From contig NZ_PIZM01000006.1 in NCBI RefSeq assembly GCF_002835465.1, positions 124,001 to 188,000 of the forward strand: a DNA stretch of 64,000 nucleotides, read 5' to 3'. The stretch's first letter is position 1. Each line of letters starts with the position of its first letter. The DNA comes from Psychromonas sp. psych-6C06. Its GTDB lineage: Bacteria; Pseudomonadota; Gammaproteobacteria; Enterobacterales; Psychromonadaceae. Positions 37,497-47,447 of this stretch are shown one piece after another. A program made the position numbers and the translations under genes. The notes under the pieces are model-generated. The model did not search any database. It was not told where the DNA came from and was given only the letters and a program-made list of their open reading frames with translations.

Positions 37497-38444
37497 ATGA
37501 GATTCAATAAATTAGTTATTGCGATGGGTTTAGCAACGGCAACATTAGTAGGCTGTGGTGGCAGTAGCGATAGCCCTGAGCCAACAGAAAATGTAAATAG
37601 TATTACCGCTATTGACGGTTATATTGTGAAAGGCAATGTAGAGCTTAAATGTAATGATGAAACCTATACTGGAAAGACTGATATTAAAGGTGTAGCTAAA
37701 ATAGATATTGTTGATGAAATGATTGAAGATTGTGCTGTTAGTGTTGTCGGTGATGATGATACTTACGATTTTGATAAAGGCGAAGGAAGCTCTTGGAAGC
37801 ATACAATGCGTTCCTTAAAAGGACAGCGAGTTATAAACCCTTATACTGATATCGCAGCTACTCTAGCAGACGATCCTACTAATGTAGGTAAATCTACAGA
37901 AGAGATAATGGGACTGGTGATAGATACATTAGGTCCTGATGCAGCTAATATTATTGGCGACTTTGATATTTTCTCTGATTTTGGTGCCAATACAACAGGC
38001 TCTAATGAAGCGCAAAAGGTACGTGTACTTGCGGAAAGTACCTTTGCAGTAACAATTAAAATTGCTAGCTCTTTAGAGGGCAAGGATACATTAGCGAACA
38101 GGCTTGCTTTATTTAAAAAAGTTTTACCTGTTGTGACCAAAGCAACTTCTGATGCTATCGATATTACATCAGATTTAGGTAATATTGTCTTTGTTCCAGT
38201 AGTTACCATCCCCACTATTGAATTTAATGACGATGGCGGAATTGATGCAGATAAACTAGCTTCGATAGTTATCCCACCAGTAACAATTGATAAAGTTGTG
38301 AAGCCTAAACCAGTTTCTCCTGTAACTACGCCAACGCCAGCAGTAACGCCAGTGGTAACGCCAACGCCAGCAGTAACGCCAACGCCAGCAACAGGTACAG
38401 GTACAGGGACAGGCACAGGTGGTGATGATGTTAACCAAGGCTAA
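37497..38444 (+). CDS. Lipoprotein of unknown function with Pro/Thr and Thr/Gly repeats
   Basis: The lipobox is LVGC (Cys about residue 20). The body contains an early region like a carboxypeptidase-regulatory or Ig-like fold (AIDGYIVKGNVELKCNDETYTGKTD) and a helical middle region. The C-terminus is low complexity: TPTPAV units (38328-38390) and a TG dipeptide array (38391-38420), then an acidic end. It has a good terminator and its own ribosome site (AAGGA). I do not recognise the family; a surface-anchored stalk is a guess. Confidence 0.72.
   Translation: MRFNKLVIAMGLATATLVGCGGSSDSPEPTENVNSITAIDGYIVKGNVELKCNDETYTGKTDIKGVAKIDIVDEMIEDCAVSVVGDDDTYDFDKGEGSSWKHTMRSLKGQRVINPYTDIAATLADDPTNVGKSTEEIMGLVIDTLGPDAANIIGDFDIFSDFGANTTGSNEAQKVRVLAESTFAVTIKIASSLEGKDTLANRLALFKKVLPVVTKATSDAIDITSDLGNIVFVPVVTIPTIEFNDDGGIDADKLASIVIPPVTIDKVVKPKPVSPVTTPTPAVTPVVTPTPAVTPTPATGTGTGTGTGGDDVNQG
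38328..38420 (+). repeat. Two in-frame tandem arrays inside the lipoprotein gene
   Basis: An 18-base unit (ACGCCAACGCCAGCAGTA and variants) spans 38328-38390; a 6-base ACAGGN array follows at 38391-38420. Both units are multiples of three, so copy-number change would alter tail length without a frameshift. Confidence 0.85.
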
Positions 38445-38491
38445 CATCGTAATAATGATGCCTCGCAAGTAAAGCGTTCTTTATTTGCACT

Positions 38492-38524
38492 AAAAAACCG
38501 ATGCTTTAAAACATCGGTTTTTTT
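38492..38524 (+). terminator. Terminator of the lipoprotein gene
   Basis: AAAAAACCGATG at 38492-38503 and CATCGGTTTTTTT at 38512-38524 form a strong stem with a T-run. Confidence 0.9.
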
Positions 38525-38554
38525 GTATCTGCCTTTTAGGTAAATAGACTAATC

Positions 38555-38745
38555 ATTTAACCTAAATTCTGGTTAATGAAATATTTATGGCCTTTAAAAT
38601 CATGATGTTACTGCTTATATAATACAGCGTCTCAGTTTTGCGTAGTTCAAGGCAAATTATCGTCGCAATAACTGGTTATTGGTAGATGATTTAACGCCAA
38701 AATTCGCGGAAATAGTGGTGTTGACAGAACTGAGGTTAAGTTATT
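38555..38745 (+). repeat. Dispersed repeat family A, copy 2
   Basis: Second copy of the element at 20495-20695. It keeps the frame FKANYRRNNWLLVDDLTP and on to a stop, whereas copy 1 loses one base after DDLTP. Both copies carry the same in-frame stops just upstream. Confidence 0.85.
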
Positions 38746-39095
38746 GTAGATGAGATAGATGGCTACACCTTGCTATATTAGTTCGCTATCGTTATCAATG
38801 GATTGGGTTTACCAGTAGAATGAGGAAAGTAATCATTCTTGCTTGTAAAAATCATCCCTCAGTACATTGTTAGTCTTGAAGTTTTTTCAAGGCTCTCGCC
38901 TAATTAGTGATGACTTTTGCTATGCAATCACTGCACACTATTTTAATTCTTTTGGCATGACTTTATTGCCTATAAAGGTGGATAAAGAACCATTAATTAT
39001 GAATACCATTTAATGGTTCTTTAATATTTACTGCTAGTTTATTGCTTGTATGGGATAAGGTAACGCCTAATTATTGCTTTCGACTGCTTTTTCTC
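38746..39095. other. Intergenic region between repeat A and the sensor kinase
   Basis: 350 bases without a gene that I can support. The only structure is the hairpin at 38984-39022. Confidence 0.5.
38984..39022. terminator. Hairpin downstream of the sensor kinase
   Basis: AAAGAACCATTAA (38984-38996) pairs perfectly with TTAATGGTTCTTT (39010-39022). It is 74 bases past the kinase stop on the minus strand; T-rich flanks are modest. Confidence 0.6.
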
Positions 39096-41078
39096 TTAAG
39101 AATCCATGGTCTCTTTATAGGGAATAGCCATTTTAAAGTGTGCGCCAGATTCTCCCGCTACATACTGTATGTCACCTTTAAACAGTTGATTGACGATATT
39201 ATAGACAATATGAGTCCCTAACCCGCTTCCCCCTGAGCCTCGCTTAGAGGTGACAAAAGGATCAAAGATTCGATCAGCAATATCACTTGGTATACCTTTC
39301 CCTGTATCTTTGTAATCGATATACAGTGTTGATTCACGTAGTTCTACATTGATGTAAATATCTCGTTTTCCACTCCAATCTTCAAATCCATGAATGATGG
39401 AATTGATAATTAAGTTTGAGTAAATCTGCACAAAACTACCAGGGAAACTATAGATAGAGAGATCTTCAGGGCAATCAATAAACACATTACAACGAGCTTG
39501 TTTAAGCTTGTGTTTTAGTGAGGTCACCACTTGATTCACATTTTCTTCTAGCTTGAAGGAGTAACAAGCCTCACTTGATTGATCTACGGCTACTTGTTTA
39601 AAGCTACTGATTAAATCAGCAGCACGTTTAAGGTTACTGTTTAACAAGCGACCAGATTCACCTACTCGACCAATTAAATCTTCCACATAGCTACGTGAAA
39701 GAGTGTTGCTGGCTAGCTTTTCACTTAAGTGGTTGATCTCTTCCTGTAAAAAAGAGGCTGCAGTAACACTAATGCCGATCGGCGTATTTATCTCATGAGC
39801 AACGCCTGCAACTAGCCCGCCTAGAGATGCCATTTTCTCCGATTCGACTAGTGTTTGTTGAGTGCGTTTTAATTGTTCTAATGTTTGCGTGATCTGCTGA
39901 TTACTATCTGTTAGCGCTGCAGTACGTGTATTTACTTTTTCTTCGAGCTGATCATTAAGTTTTTTAATTTCTAATTCGACCTGCTTTTGTGAGGTGATGT
40001 CATGACCAAAACCGATTAAGTATTTAATTTTCATACCATCGTAAAAAGCAGAGAAGGTCCATAATAGGGTATTTACTTCACCCATCTGATCGTGCATCTC
40101 AATCTCAATACTATGAATCGGTTCGTTCTGTGCTAGCTTACCTAACAGTTCCTCTCGGCGATCTGGCAGTACAAAAATATCTAACCAATTCTTTTTATTT
40201 AGCTCTTCTTGACTATACCCGGTTAAAATAACGGCTGCAGGGTTAATCGTTGATATTCTAAAGTCTCGGTCTAAGCAACAGATAACCGTGCTCGATGAGT
40301 TAATGATGGTTGCTGAGAAGTCTCGTTCTTGTTGTAGTTCTTCAATTGCTATCTCTTTATCGGTGAGTTCAGCTACAATACGCTTTTGCATCTTATTAAG
40401 CAGGTAAACCAACTCATCTAATTCATCGCTTGAACTGGATATATGATGACTTCGCCCTTCTAAAATAAGATCTTTATTGTGGCTACTGAGTTTAATGTTA
40501 CGTGTATAAAGTGCGATTTTATTAACATGGCGAATTACCATGTAATAGATAATAAACAGAATACAGATCGAAACCACCATGGTTTTGATGGTTTGACTGA
40601 TCAATATTAATAATGATTTTTCAATTAAACGGCTGTAGACCTCCTCTAATGAGGCCGCCACAAAGAGTGTGCCGACGATTTCGCCTTGATAGGTCAGGTC
40701 AAACTTTTTGCTAATATCGAATTTTTCTTTCAGTGTACCCTGCTCAACTAATGGCACCTCAGAATTACCTAATACTTCATGAATTAATACATACTGCATA
40801 TCCGAAAGGTTCATGATCCCTTCTATCTGAATTTGAATCTGCTCTTCATCAAGGTTCCATAAACTAGCCGCCATAGGTTGCAAAAAGCTTGATTCAATTT
40901 GGTTAATGCTGGCTTCAATTTTTCCAACATCTTGTTGAAAATCCCACATTAATTGAATCAGGGTTATTACGATAGCCAGTGCTGTACTGCATAATAAAAT
41001 ATATGAGAGCAGGCGAGTAGAAAGACTATTTTTAATTTTCAGGGGTTTAAAAAGTGAGAAAATGCTTTTTACTTTCAT
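39096..41078 (-). CDS. Orphan membrane PAS sensor histidine kinase
   Basis: Two membrane segments (about residues 20-45 and 165-185 from the chosen start) flank a periplasmic sensor, then a HAMP-like region, a PAS domain (STVICCLDRDFRISTINPAA...), a coiled coil and the transmitter. The phospho-acceptor is in VAGVAHEINTPIG, the N-box in NLIINSIIHGF, and G-boxes in DTGKGIP and GGSGLGTHIV. All catalytic boxes are intact. ATG 41078 is preferred to GTG 41141 because the latter adds an unsupported basic tail. No response regulator is adjacent, so the partner is unknown. Confidence 0.88.
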   Translation of the reverse strand: MKVKSIFSLFKPLKIKNSLSTRLLSYILLCSTALAIVITLIQLMWDFQQDVGKIEASINQIESSFLQPMAASLWNLDEEQIQIQIEGIMNLSDMQYVLIHEVLGNSEVPLVEQGTLKEKFDISKKFDLTYQGEIVGTLFVAASLEEVYSRLIEKSLLILISQTIKTMVVSICILFIIYYMVIRHVNKIALYTRNIKLSSHNKDLILEGRSHHISSSSDELDELVYLLNKMQKRIVAELTDKEIAIEELQQERDFSATIINSSSTVICCLDRDFRISTINPAAVILTGYSQEELNKKNWLDIFVLPDRREELLGKLAQNEPIHSIEIEMHDQMGEVNTLLWTFSAFYDGMKIKYLIGFGHDITSQKQVELEIKKLNDQLEEKVNTRTAALTDSNQQITQTLEQLKRTQQTLVESEKMASLGGLVAGVAHEINTPIGISVTAASFLQEEINHLSEKLASNTLSRSYVEDLIGRVGESGRLLNSNLKRAADLISSFKQVAVDQSSEACYSFKLEENVNQVVTSLKHKLKQARCNVFIDCPEDLSIYSFPGSFVQIYSNLIINSIIHGFEDWSGKRDIYINVELRESTLYIDYKDTGKGIPSDIADRIFDPFVTSKRGSGGSGLGTHIVYNIVNQLFKGDIQYVAGESGAHFKMAIPYKETMDS

Positions 41079-41272
41079 TGTGGGGAACCTGCGAGAGATA
41101 AATCTTGAAATAAGAGTGTTAATCTTGCCATAACTGAGCACTGCCCCCTACTTGAAGAGATGAAAAATGTTATCAAAAGCAAACTATTTACTGAGATATT
41201 TTTACACATCCTTCAATGATAGCGTAAGCTAGGTTTTTTATTCTCACTTTCCCATATTAGAAGAGATTTTTT

Positions 41273-43324
41273 ATGAATAAACTTGAAAGCTGTGCATTAA
41301 ACCAGACTGAACATCTGCCATTGTTTAGTGATATTAATGTAGACCATATTGTACCTCTTGTAACAGAAACTATTAAACAAAACAGAGCCTTAGTTGAAAA
41401 GTTATTGTCTGAATTAGATAGCTATACTTGGGATAATTTTATCAATGTGCTTGAAGAAGCGGATGATCACTTGGGAAAACTATGGTCACCTATTTCGCAC
41501 ATGAATGCAGTCGTTAGTAACGATGCTTTAAGAGAAGCACATGATAGTTGTTTAGCACTATTTTCTGAATACAGCACGTTTATCGGTCAACACCAAGGGT
41601 TGTATGAAGCGTATGTAAGTATTGCTGAAGGTGTTGCGTTTCAGTCATTAAAACCGGAACAGCAAAAAGTAGTTAGCGATGCGCTGCGTGATTTTAAGCT
41701 TGCTGGTATCGCATTAAGTGATGAGAAAAAACAGCGATATGGCGAAATAAAGCAACAATTAGCAACATTGCAATCACAATTTAGTAACCATGTCATGGAT
41801 GCAACTCTTGCATGGAATAAATTAATAACTGATGCTGATGAACTTGCTGGCTTACCTGAAAGTGCGATTGCTGCAGCCAAACAAGCCGCCGAAGAGAAAG
41901 ATTTACAAGGCTATTTATTAACACTGGAGTTCCCAAGTTATCTACCCGTAATCACTTATGCTAAAAATCGTCAGTTACGTGAAGAGGTTTATACTGCTTT
42001 TTCTACACGCGCCTCAGATCAAGGACCGAATGCAGGTAATTTTGATAACTCAGAGGTTATCGAGCAGGTATTGGCATTGCGTCATGAACTGGCTTTATTG
42101 CTGGACTTTAAAAACTATGCTGAATATAGCTTAGCGACGAAAATGGCAGAAACACCCGAACAGGTGATTAGCTTTTTGACTGATTTAGCGGATAAATCTT
42201 ATCAACAAGCCTGCGGTGAGCGTGATGAAGTACTTACCTTTGCACGTGAAATGGATGGCCTTGAGCAACTAGAGTCATGGGACTTAAGTTATTATTCAGA
42301 ATTATTAAAGCAACAACGTTACACCATTTCTGATGAGGAGTTACGCCCTTACTTCCCTGAAAGTAAAGTCGTAAATGGTTTGTTTTCAGTTGTGCAACGT
42401 CTATTTGGTTTGGAAATTAAAGAGAAGTTTGATGTCGATACTTGGCATAAAGATGTACGCTTTTTTGAGATTTACGATGCTCATCAAACTCACCTAGGTA
42501 GTTTCTATTTAGACTTATATGCACGTGAGTTTAAACGTGGTGGCGCTTGGATGAACGATTGTCGTGTGCGTCGCCGTCAAGTCGATGGTTCACTGCAGTT
42601 ACCGGTGGCTTATTTAACCTGTAACTTTAATAAACCTGTGGGTGATAAACCAGCCCTGTTTACGCATAATGAAGTAGTGACTTTATTTCATGAGTTTGGT
42701 CATGGTATTCATCATATGCTTACACAAATTGAGTCTGCATCGGTATCAGGTATTAATGGTGTACCCTGGGATGCAGTTGAGTTACCAAGTCAGTTCTTAG
42801 AGAATTGGTGTTGGGAGCCAGAAGCATTAGCACTTATCTCTGGGCATGTAGAAACAGGTGAAACCTTACCTGCTTCGCTTTTAGATAAAATGCTAGCCGC
42901 TAAAAACTATAATAGTGCGCTTATGATGGTGCGTCAGTTAGAGTTTTCACTGTTTGATTTTGTCTTACATCATCAATACCAAGCGGGTGAGAAAGGGCAG
43001 GTGGAGCAAGTATTAACAGAAGTTCGTAACAAAGTTGCGGCTATCCAACCGCCGAGCTTTAATCGTTTCCAACATAGCTTTAGCCATATTTTTGCTGGCG
43101 GATATGCAGCCGGTTATTACAGTTATAAATGGGCTGAAGTATTATCTGCTGATGCTTTCTCTCGTTTTGAGCAAGAGGGAATATTTAATGCAGAAACAGG
43201 CAAGGCGTTCTTAGAAGCAATTTTACAAAAAGGAGGCAGTGAGGCCCCAATGACATTGTTTAAGCGTTTTATGGGAAGAGAGCCGAATACCGAAGCGTTA
43301 TTACGCCATTCAGGGATTAAATAA
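41273..43324 (+). CDS. prlC: Oligopeptidase A
   Basis: M3-family zinc metallopeptidase that degrades short peptides, including cleaved signal peptides, in the cytoplasm. The zinc site is HEFGHGIHHM (H473, E474, H477), with the third ligand in the following SQFLENW segment. The length of 683 residues matches E. coli (680). No signal peptide. It converges on the cobO/btuR gene across an inverted repeat. Confidence 0.96.
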   Translation: MNKLESCALNQTEHLPLFSDINVDHIVPLVTETIKQNRALVEKLLSELDSYTWDNFINVLEEADDHLGKLWSPISHMNAVVSNDALREAHDSCLALFSEYSTFIGQHQGLYEAYVSIAEGVAFQSLKPEQQKVVSDALRDFKLAGIALSDEKKQRYGEIKQQLATLQSQFSNHVMDATLAWNKLITDADELAGLPESAIAAAKQAAEEKDLQGYLLTLEFPSYLPVITYAKNRQLREEVYTAFSTRASDQGPNAGNFDNSEVIEQVLALRHELALLLDFKNYAEYSLATKMAETPEQVISFLTDLADKSYQQACGERDEVLTFAREMDGLEQLESWDLSYYSELLKQQRYTISDEELRPYFPESKVVNGLFSVVQRLFGLEIKEKFDVDTWHKDVRFFEIYDAHQTHLGSFYLDLYAREFKRGGAWMNDCRVRRRQVDGSLQLPVAYLTCNFNKPVGDKPALFTHNEVVTLFHEFGHGIHHMLTQIESASVSGINGVPWDAVELPSQFLENWCWEPEALALISGHVETGETLPASLLDKMLAAKNYNSALMMVRQLEFSLFDFVLHHQYQAGEKGQVEQVLTEVRNKVAAIQPPSFNRFQHSFSHIFAGGYAAGYYSYKWAEVLSADAFSRFEQEGIFNAETGKAFLEAILQKGGSEAPMTLFKRFMGREPNTEALLRHSGIK

Positions 43325-43354
43325 GGTGATAAGGTAATAAGGCTGGAAAGCTTA

Positions 43355-43392
43355 AAGGCTGGAAGGTGGGGGCTTCCCTACCTTCTAGCCTT
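43355..43392. terminator. Inverted repeat between convergent prlC and cobO/btuR
   Basis: AAGGCTGGAAGGT at 43355-43367 pairs with ACCTTCTAGCCTT at 43380-43392, one mismatch. A short AAGGCTGGAAAG word also precedes it at 43339. Likely a shared terminator although T-runs are weak. Confidence 0.55.
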
Positions 43393-43422
43393 CCTGCATG
43401 TTTTTCTGCTAGCCTTTCGTTC

Positions 43423-44025
43423 TTACCACTCAATGCCTGCTTGTGCTTTTACGCCAGCTTTAAAGGCATGCTTCTCTTCTAATATCATACTATATGTATC
43501 AACAGCATCAATCAGCTCCTGCTTAGGACCTCGACCTGTGAGGACGACATTCATGGTATCCGGTCTATTTTTGAGTGCATCTAGAGTAGGCTGAATATCA
43601 AGGTACTGATATTTAAACATATAAGTTATTTCATCGAGGATCACTAGATTGTAGTTATCATCGGCAAGTAATTCTTCTGCTTTTTTCCATGCTGTTTCAG
43701 CGCTACGGATATCTTGGTCTCTGTTTTGTGTTTCCCAAGTAAAACCATCTCCCATTGCAAACCAATCCACGTTTTCATGGGTAGTGAAAAAGCGCTCTTC
43801 CCCAGTGCTCATTGCACCTTTCAAAAACTGTACAACGGCGACTTTATGCCCATGCCCTAGAGAGCGTGCTAACATGCCAAAAGCTGAACTACTTTTACCT
43901 TTACCTGGACCCGCTAAAAGAATTGATACGCCACGTTCAATGTTAGCAGCTGCTATTTTTTGATCTTGCTTTTCTTTGATAGCTTTCATTTTTTTTACAT
44001 GTTTTTCATCTGTGATGTTAGTCAT
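43423..44025 (-). CDS. cobO: Cob(I)yrinic acid a,c-diamide adenosyltransferase
   Basis: Adenosylates corrinoids on the way to coenzyme B12 (CobO/BtuR/CobA type). P-loop LLAGPGKGKSSSAFGM at about residues 37-52, VVQFLKG, DEITYMFKYQYLD and LTGRGPKQELID are the family blocks. The length of 200 residues is standard. No other cobalamin genes are nearby, so it probably serves salvage. Confidence 0.94.
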   Translation of the reverse strand: MTNITDEKHVKKMKAIKEKQDQKIAAANIERGVSILLAGPGKGKSSSAFGMLARSLGHGHKVAVVQFLKGAMSTGEERFFTTHENVDWFAMGDGFTWETQNRDQDIRSAETAWKKAEELLADDNYNLVILDEITYMFKYQYLDIQPTLDALKNRPDTMNVVLTGRGPKQELIDAVDTYSMILEEKHAFKAGVKAQAGIEW

Positions 44026-44040
44026 CTTTGTATCCCTATA

Positions 44041-44066
44041 AAGAAAAAGCCTGCGACTGCAGGCTT
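44041..44066 (-). terminator. Terminator of nhaA
   Basis: AAGCCTGC (44047-44054) and GCAGGCTT (44059-44066) with a GACT loop; on the minus strand it runs into TTTTTCTTT. Confidence 0.88.
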
Positions 44067-44118
44067 AAATTAATGCTAATGGTATTATACGAACCGACTT
44101 AGCTATCTGATCACACCA

Positions 44119-45414
44119 TTAAGCAATTGGCTTGGCACGAATCAAAAGAATATAACCAATCAGGCCCGATATGAGTGATGCTACAAATACCGCGACCTTT
44201 GCAATCACTTGATGCTCTGGATTTGCAAAAGCTAAATCGGTAATAAATAGCGACATGGTAAAGCCTATACCTGCTAAGAAACCTGCACCAATAACATGTG
44301 TCCATGTTACACCAGATGGTAAAGAGCCCCATTTCAGTGCGATTAACAGTTTTGTAAATAGGAATATACCCAATGGCTTACCAACAATCAAACCAGCGGC
44401 GATACCGAGCACAATTGGATTAGTTAGCTCATTCAACATACTACCATCAATAATTACACCTGCATTACCTAGCGCGAAAAACGGTACGATAAATAGTGTT
44501 GAAATTGGGTGTAAGGCATCTTCTTTTAACTGTAGCGGGTTAGCTGCTTGATAGCTAAGCGATTTAACTTTTTTGAGTGTTTTAATCGCATGTTTACTGA
44601 GTACATCTTCGTCACATTCACGTTCAGCTTCCAGTCCTTTTAAAAGAGCTTTGGCTTTATCAAGATAGCTACTCATTGATATTTCACGGCGTGATGGAAT
44701 AGTAAATGCTACCGCAACACCTGCAACGGTTGCATGAACGCCCGATGCTAAGAAACTCATCCAAACTACACACAGACCAATACCGTAATAGAACATTCTA
44801 TTACGAACACCCATTCTGTTGGCAATCCCTAAAATGGCTAATCCGAGTAGACCGGCTATTAACTCATTCATAAAGATCTGTTCGGTATAGAAAATAGCGA
44901 TAACAATTACAGCCATTAAGTCATCACCGATGGCCAGTGCAGATAGAAACACTTTAAGCGTTACAGGGACACGGCTTCCGACAATCGCTAATACACCAAG
45001 TGCAAAAGCGATATCGGTTGCCATTGGGATGCCCCAGCCATTAGCTGTCGGTAATCCTGCATTCATCGCATAATAGATACTAGCAGGGACAATAACGCCA
45101 CCTAAAGCTGCGAATAGTGGTAGTGCAGCTTTTTGTATACTGGATAGCTCACCATCTAACAGCTCTCGCTTAATCTCTAGACCAATGAAGAAAAAGAAGA
45201 TCGCCATTAAAAACTCATTGGCAATTTTGTGCAGGTTAATTTGTTGTATCTTGTCACTAAAACCAGATGAATGTTCCCATAAGGTATGGTGCCAAACATG
45301 GTGGTAATGATCTGGGGCGATATTAGCCCAGAGTAGTGCAATCATCGCGGCAACAACCAATAAAACCCCACCAGTAATAGGGCTATGTAGCCAGTGCCAT
45401 TTATGTGAACTCAT
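44119..45414 (-). CDS. nhaA: NhaA Na+/H+ antiporter
   Basis: Electrogenic sodium-proton antiporter of the inner membrane. The conserved aspartates are in ALAIGDDLMAV, with ATDIAFALGVL before it. About 11-12 membrane segments. At 431 residues it is longer than E. coli NhaA (388), the difference being a hydrophilic loop (KALLKGLEAERECDEDVLSKH...) in the middle of the protein. It is divergent from the DUF945 gene with an inverted repeat between. Confidence 0.94.
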   Translation of the reverse strand: MSSHKWHWLHSPITGGVLLVVAAMIALLWANIAPDHYHHVWHHTLWEHSSGFSDKIQQINLHKIANEFLMAIFFFFIGLEIKRELLDGELSSIQKAALPLFAALGGVIVPASIYYAMNAGLPTANGWGIPMATDIAFALGVLAIVGSRVPVTLKVFLSALAIGDDLMAVIVIAIFYTEQIFMNELIAGLLGLAILGIANRMGVRNRMFYYGIGLCVVWMSFLASGVHATVAGVAVAFTIPSRREISMSSYLDKAKALLKGLEAERECDEDVLSKHAIKTLKKVKSLSYQAANPLQLKEDALHPISTLFIVPFFALGNAGVIIDGSMLNELTNPIVLGIAAGLIVGKPLGIFLFTKLLIALKWGSLPSGVTWTHVIGAGFLAGIGFTMSLFITDLAFANPEHQVIAKVAVFVASLISGLIGYILLIRAKPIA

Positions 45415-45460
45415 CTAAACTCCTGGAAAATAAACGTAAATATTTTTAATAAATTAGGTT

Positions 45461-45486
45461 TATCGCACAAATCTAATGGTGCGATA
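45461..45486. promoter_or_regulatory. Inverted repeat between nhaA and the DUF945 gene
   Basis: TATCGCAC (45461-45468) and GTGCGATA (45479-45486), 10 bases apart, in the shared upstream region of two divergent genes. A candidate operator; not matched to a known regulator. Confidence 0.4.
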
Positions 45487-45561
45487 GTTATAATCTACAA
45501 TGTTTATCGAAAACAATGAAGCAATATCGTGACATTTTAAGTCTTTGAATAAGGGGCAAGC

Positions 45562-46773
45562 ATGAAAAAAATCGCTACCACATTGTTGATAATCGTCACT
45601 ACTTGTTTGTTTATGATTTTTTATATAGCAAATGTGGTAGAAACGGAGATAAAAAACGCTTTTAACGCTCCTCATCACCCTGATTTTTCTTTACAGTTAT
45701 TGACTTATAAGCGAAATTTTTGGAGTGCTAGCGCTAGCAGTAAACTCACAGTTAACGTTGATGCTCAAACTCGCCTTATTTTTAATATCGACTCGGCCAT
45801 TTCCCACCTTCCTTATAAAGCCACAATAACTAATGTTATTTCATTGGATAACGCACAACTTGCTACAAGCGCTAAGGCTTATTTTGGCCGTGATGACTGG
45901 ATCTCTTCACAGGAAAGCATTGATCTTTTCTCACAGTTAACTGGCAAGTTAGTCATTGCTGCTGGTAATCATAAAAGTGACTCAGAATATCTCTCCACCA
46001 AACCAGTATCGATCCATTATGAAATGGATTTGGACAGCTTACGTGGGAATTTTCAAATCACTTGGGAAGGTGGCGAAGGCCATACAAATGGCATAGCAAT
46101 ACTATTGCGCTCATTACAGTTCGATTCTTCTGTTGGTGAAAGATCGCCATCGAGTGAATATGATTACAATTTGATAGTTGAAAAAATAGAATTCGAGCAG
46201 AAAAAAAATCACTCGTTATTGGAAAATATTTTACTCCGTGGGGTAAATCAACGAAATAATGAACAAAAAACCATCGATACGATTAATGAACTTCGCATTG
46301 GCTCATATCGCTGGAATAAAGATAAGCACCATACCTTTACTAATAATAATTTAAAATTAGCTGTAAATGGCTTGTATCAGCCTGCATTTGAAATACTCAA
46401 TACTGGCTCGAATGATAGCGGTGAAGTTGAAACCGCGTTGATTGAGCTAGTTTTCCATGGGGCACAATTGACATTGTCTCAGCTTAATTCTCAAACACCT
46501 TGGGGAGAGGTTGATGGTGATTTAGATTTGACCCTAGAGCAGGGCGCCGCATTAGTGGATATTCTTACTAATCCATATATTTTGTTTGACTACATCAGTG
46601 GTGATGCACGTTTAGTATTACCGGTGAGTTTATTGCAAGAGCCTCTATTAACAGAGCCTTTACAAATTGGTGTGATGGCGGGGTTTTTAGAGCAAAATGA
46701 ACAAACGTTAAATTTAGAGACGAGTTTTCATCAGGGTGAGTTAATCGTAAATGGCAGGGTGATTCCACTTTAG
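45562..46773 (+). CDS. DUF945 (YdgA-like) protein
   Basis: A 403-residue protein with an N-terminal membrane anchor (about 4-24) and a large periplasmic beta-rich domain of the YdgA/DUF945 type (HPDFSLQLLTYKRNFWSASASSKLTV; PWGEVDGDLDLTLEQG). E. coli YdgA is about 500 residues, so this is a shorter member. The function is unknown. AAGGGG lies before the ATG. Confidence 0.75.
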   Translation: MKKIATTLLIIVTTCLFMIFYIANVVETEIKNAFNAPHHPDFSLQLLTYKRNFWSASASSKLTVNVDAQTRLIFNIDSAISHLPYKATITNVISLDNAQLATSAKAYFGRDDWISSQESIDLFSQLTGKLVIAAGNHKSDSEYLSTKPVSIHYEMDLDSLRGNFQITWEGGEGHTNGIAILLRSLQFDSSVGERSPSSEYDYNLIVEKIEFEQKKNHSLLENILLRGVNQRNNEQKTIDTINELRIGSYRWNKDKHHTFTNNNLKLAVNGLYQPAFEILNTGSNDSGEVETALIELVFHGAQLTLSQLNSQTPWGEVDGDLDLTLEQGAALVDILTNPYILFDYISGDARLVLPVSLLQEPLLTEPLQIGVMAGFLEQNEQTLNLETSFHQGELIVNGRVIPL

Positions 46774-46793
46774 TCTCACCCTGTATTAACGGT

Positions 46794-47423
46794 TTAACGT
46801 AAAAAAGGGTTACTCATTTTTTCACGACCGATAGTCGTTGTCGGGCCGTGGCCTGGGTAAACCAAGGTATCTGGATCAAGTGTTAATAGTTTATTCTTAA
46901 TCCCACTCACCAGTTGGAACTGATCGCCACGCGGAAAATCTGAACGCCCAATACCGCCATTAAATAAAATATCACCGACAATTACCTGCTTGCTCTGTTC
47001 ATCGAGCAATGCAATATGACCCGGCGTATGGCCTGGAATGTGTAATACCTTTAATTTAATATTACCCACTTCAACAACTTCTCCCTCTTTTAGCCATGTC
47101 GTCGGACTAAAACTAGTATGCAGTGGAAAACCAAAACGTTGGCTTTGTGCTTCAAGTTGCGATAACCAAAAGTCATCTTCTTTTTCTGGACCGATAATTG
47201 GCACGTCAAGCTGCTTGGCAATCGCCTCAGTACCACCAACATGGTCAAGGTGGCCATGTGTTAGCAATACTTTATCTACGCTGACATCGTGTTTTTTAAC
47301 CATCGCTAGAATGCGCTCGATATTGCCTCCCGGATCAACAACGGCTGCTTTCTTAGTTGCTTCACAAATAATTAAACTGCAGTTTTGTTCGTAGGGGGTA
47401 ACGGGAATAACAATGATTTTCAT
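46794..47423 (-). CDS. gloC: GloC/YcbL-like metallo-beta-lactamase-fold hydrolase
   Basis: Likely type II glyoxalase (S-lactoylglutathione hydrolase). The metal site is THGHLDHVGG (HxHxDH), then IPGHTPGH, VGDILFNGGIGRSD and YPGHGPTTTIG. The length of 209 residues fits the short YcbL form without the GloB C-terminal domain. ATG 47423 has AGAGA upstream; an in-frame extension to 47456 has no similarity. It lies downstream of leuA behind a hairpin. Confidence 0.88.
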   Translation of the reverse strand: MKIIVIPVTPYEQNCSLIICEATKKAAVVDPGGNIERILAMVKKHDVSVDKVLLTHGHLDHVGGTEAIAKQLDVPIIGPEKEDDFWLSQLEAQSQRFGFPLHTSFSPTTWLKEGEVVEVGNIKLKVLHIPGHTPGHIALLDEQSKQVIVGDILFNGGIGRSDFPRGDQFQLVSGIKNKLLTLDPDTLVYPGHGPTTTIGREKMSNPFLR

Positions 47424-47447
47424 TCTATTTCTCTTTTTCAAAAATGG

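Noticed and set aside
37841..38416. Long minus-strand frame (191 codons) opposite the lipoprotein
   Set aside because: Its repetitive translation (VPVPV, GVGVTTGV) is the shadow of the tandem repeats; no ribosome site.
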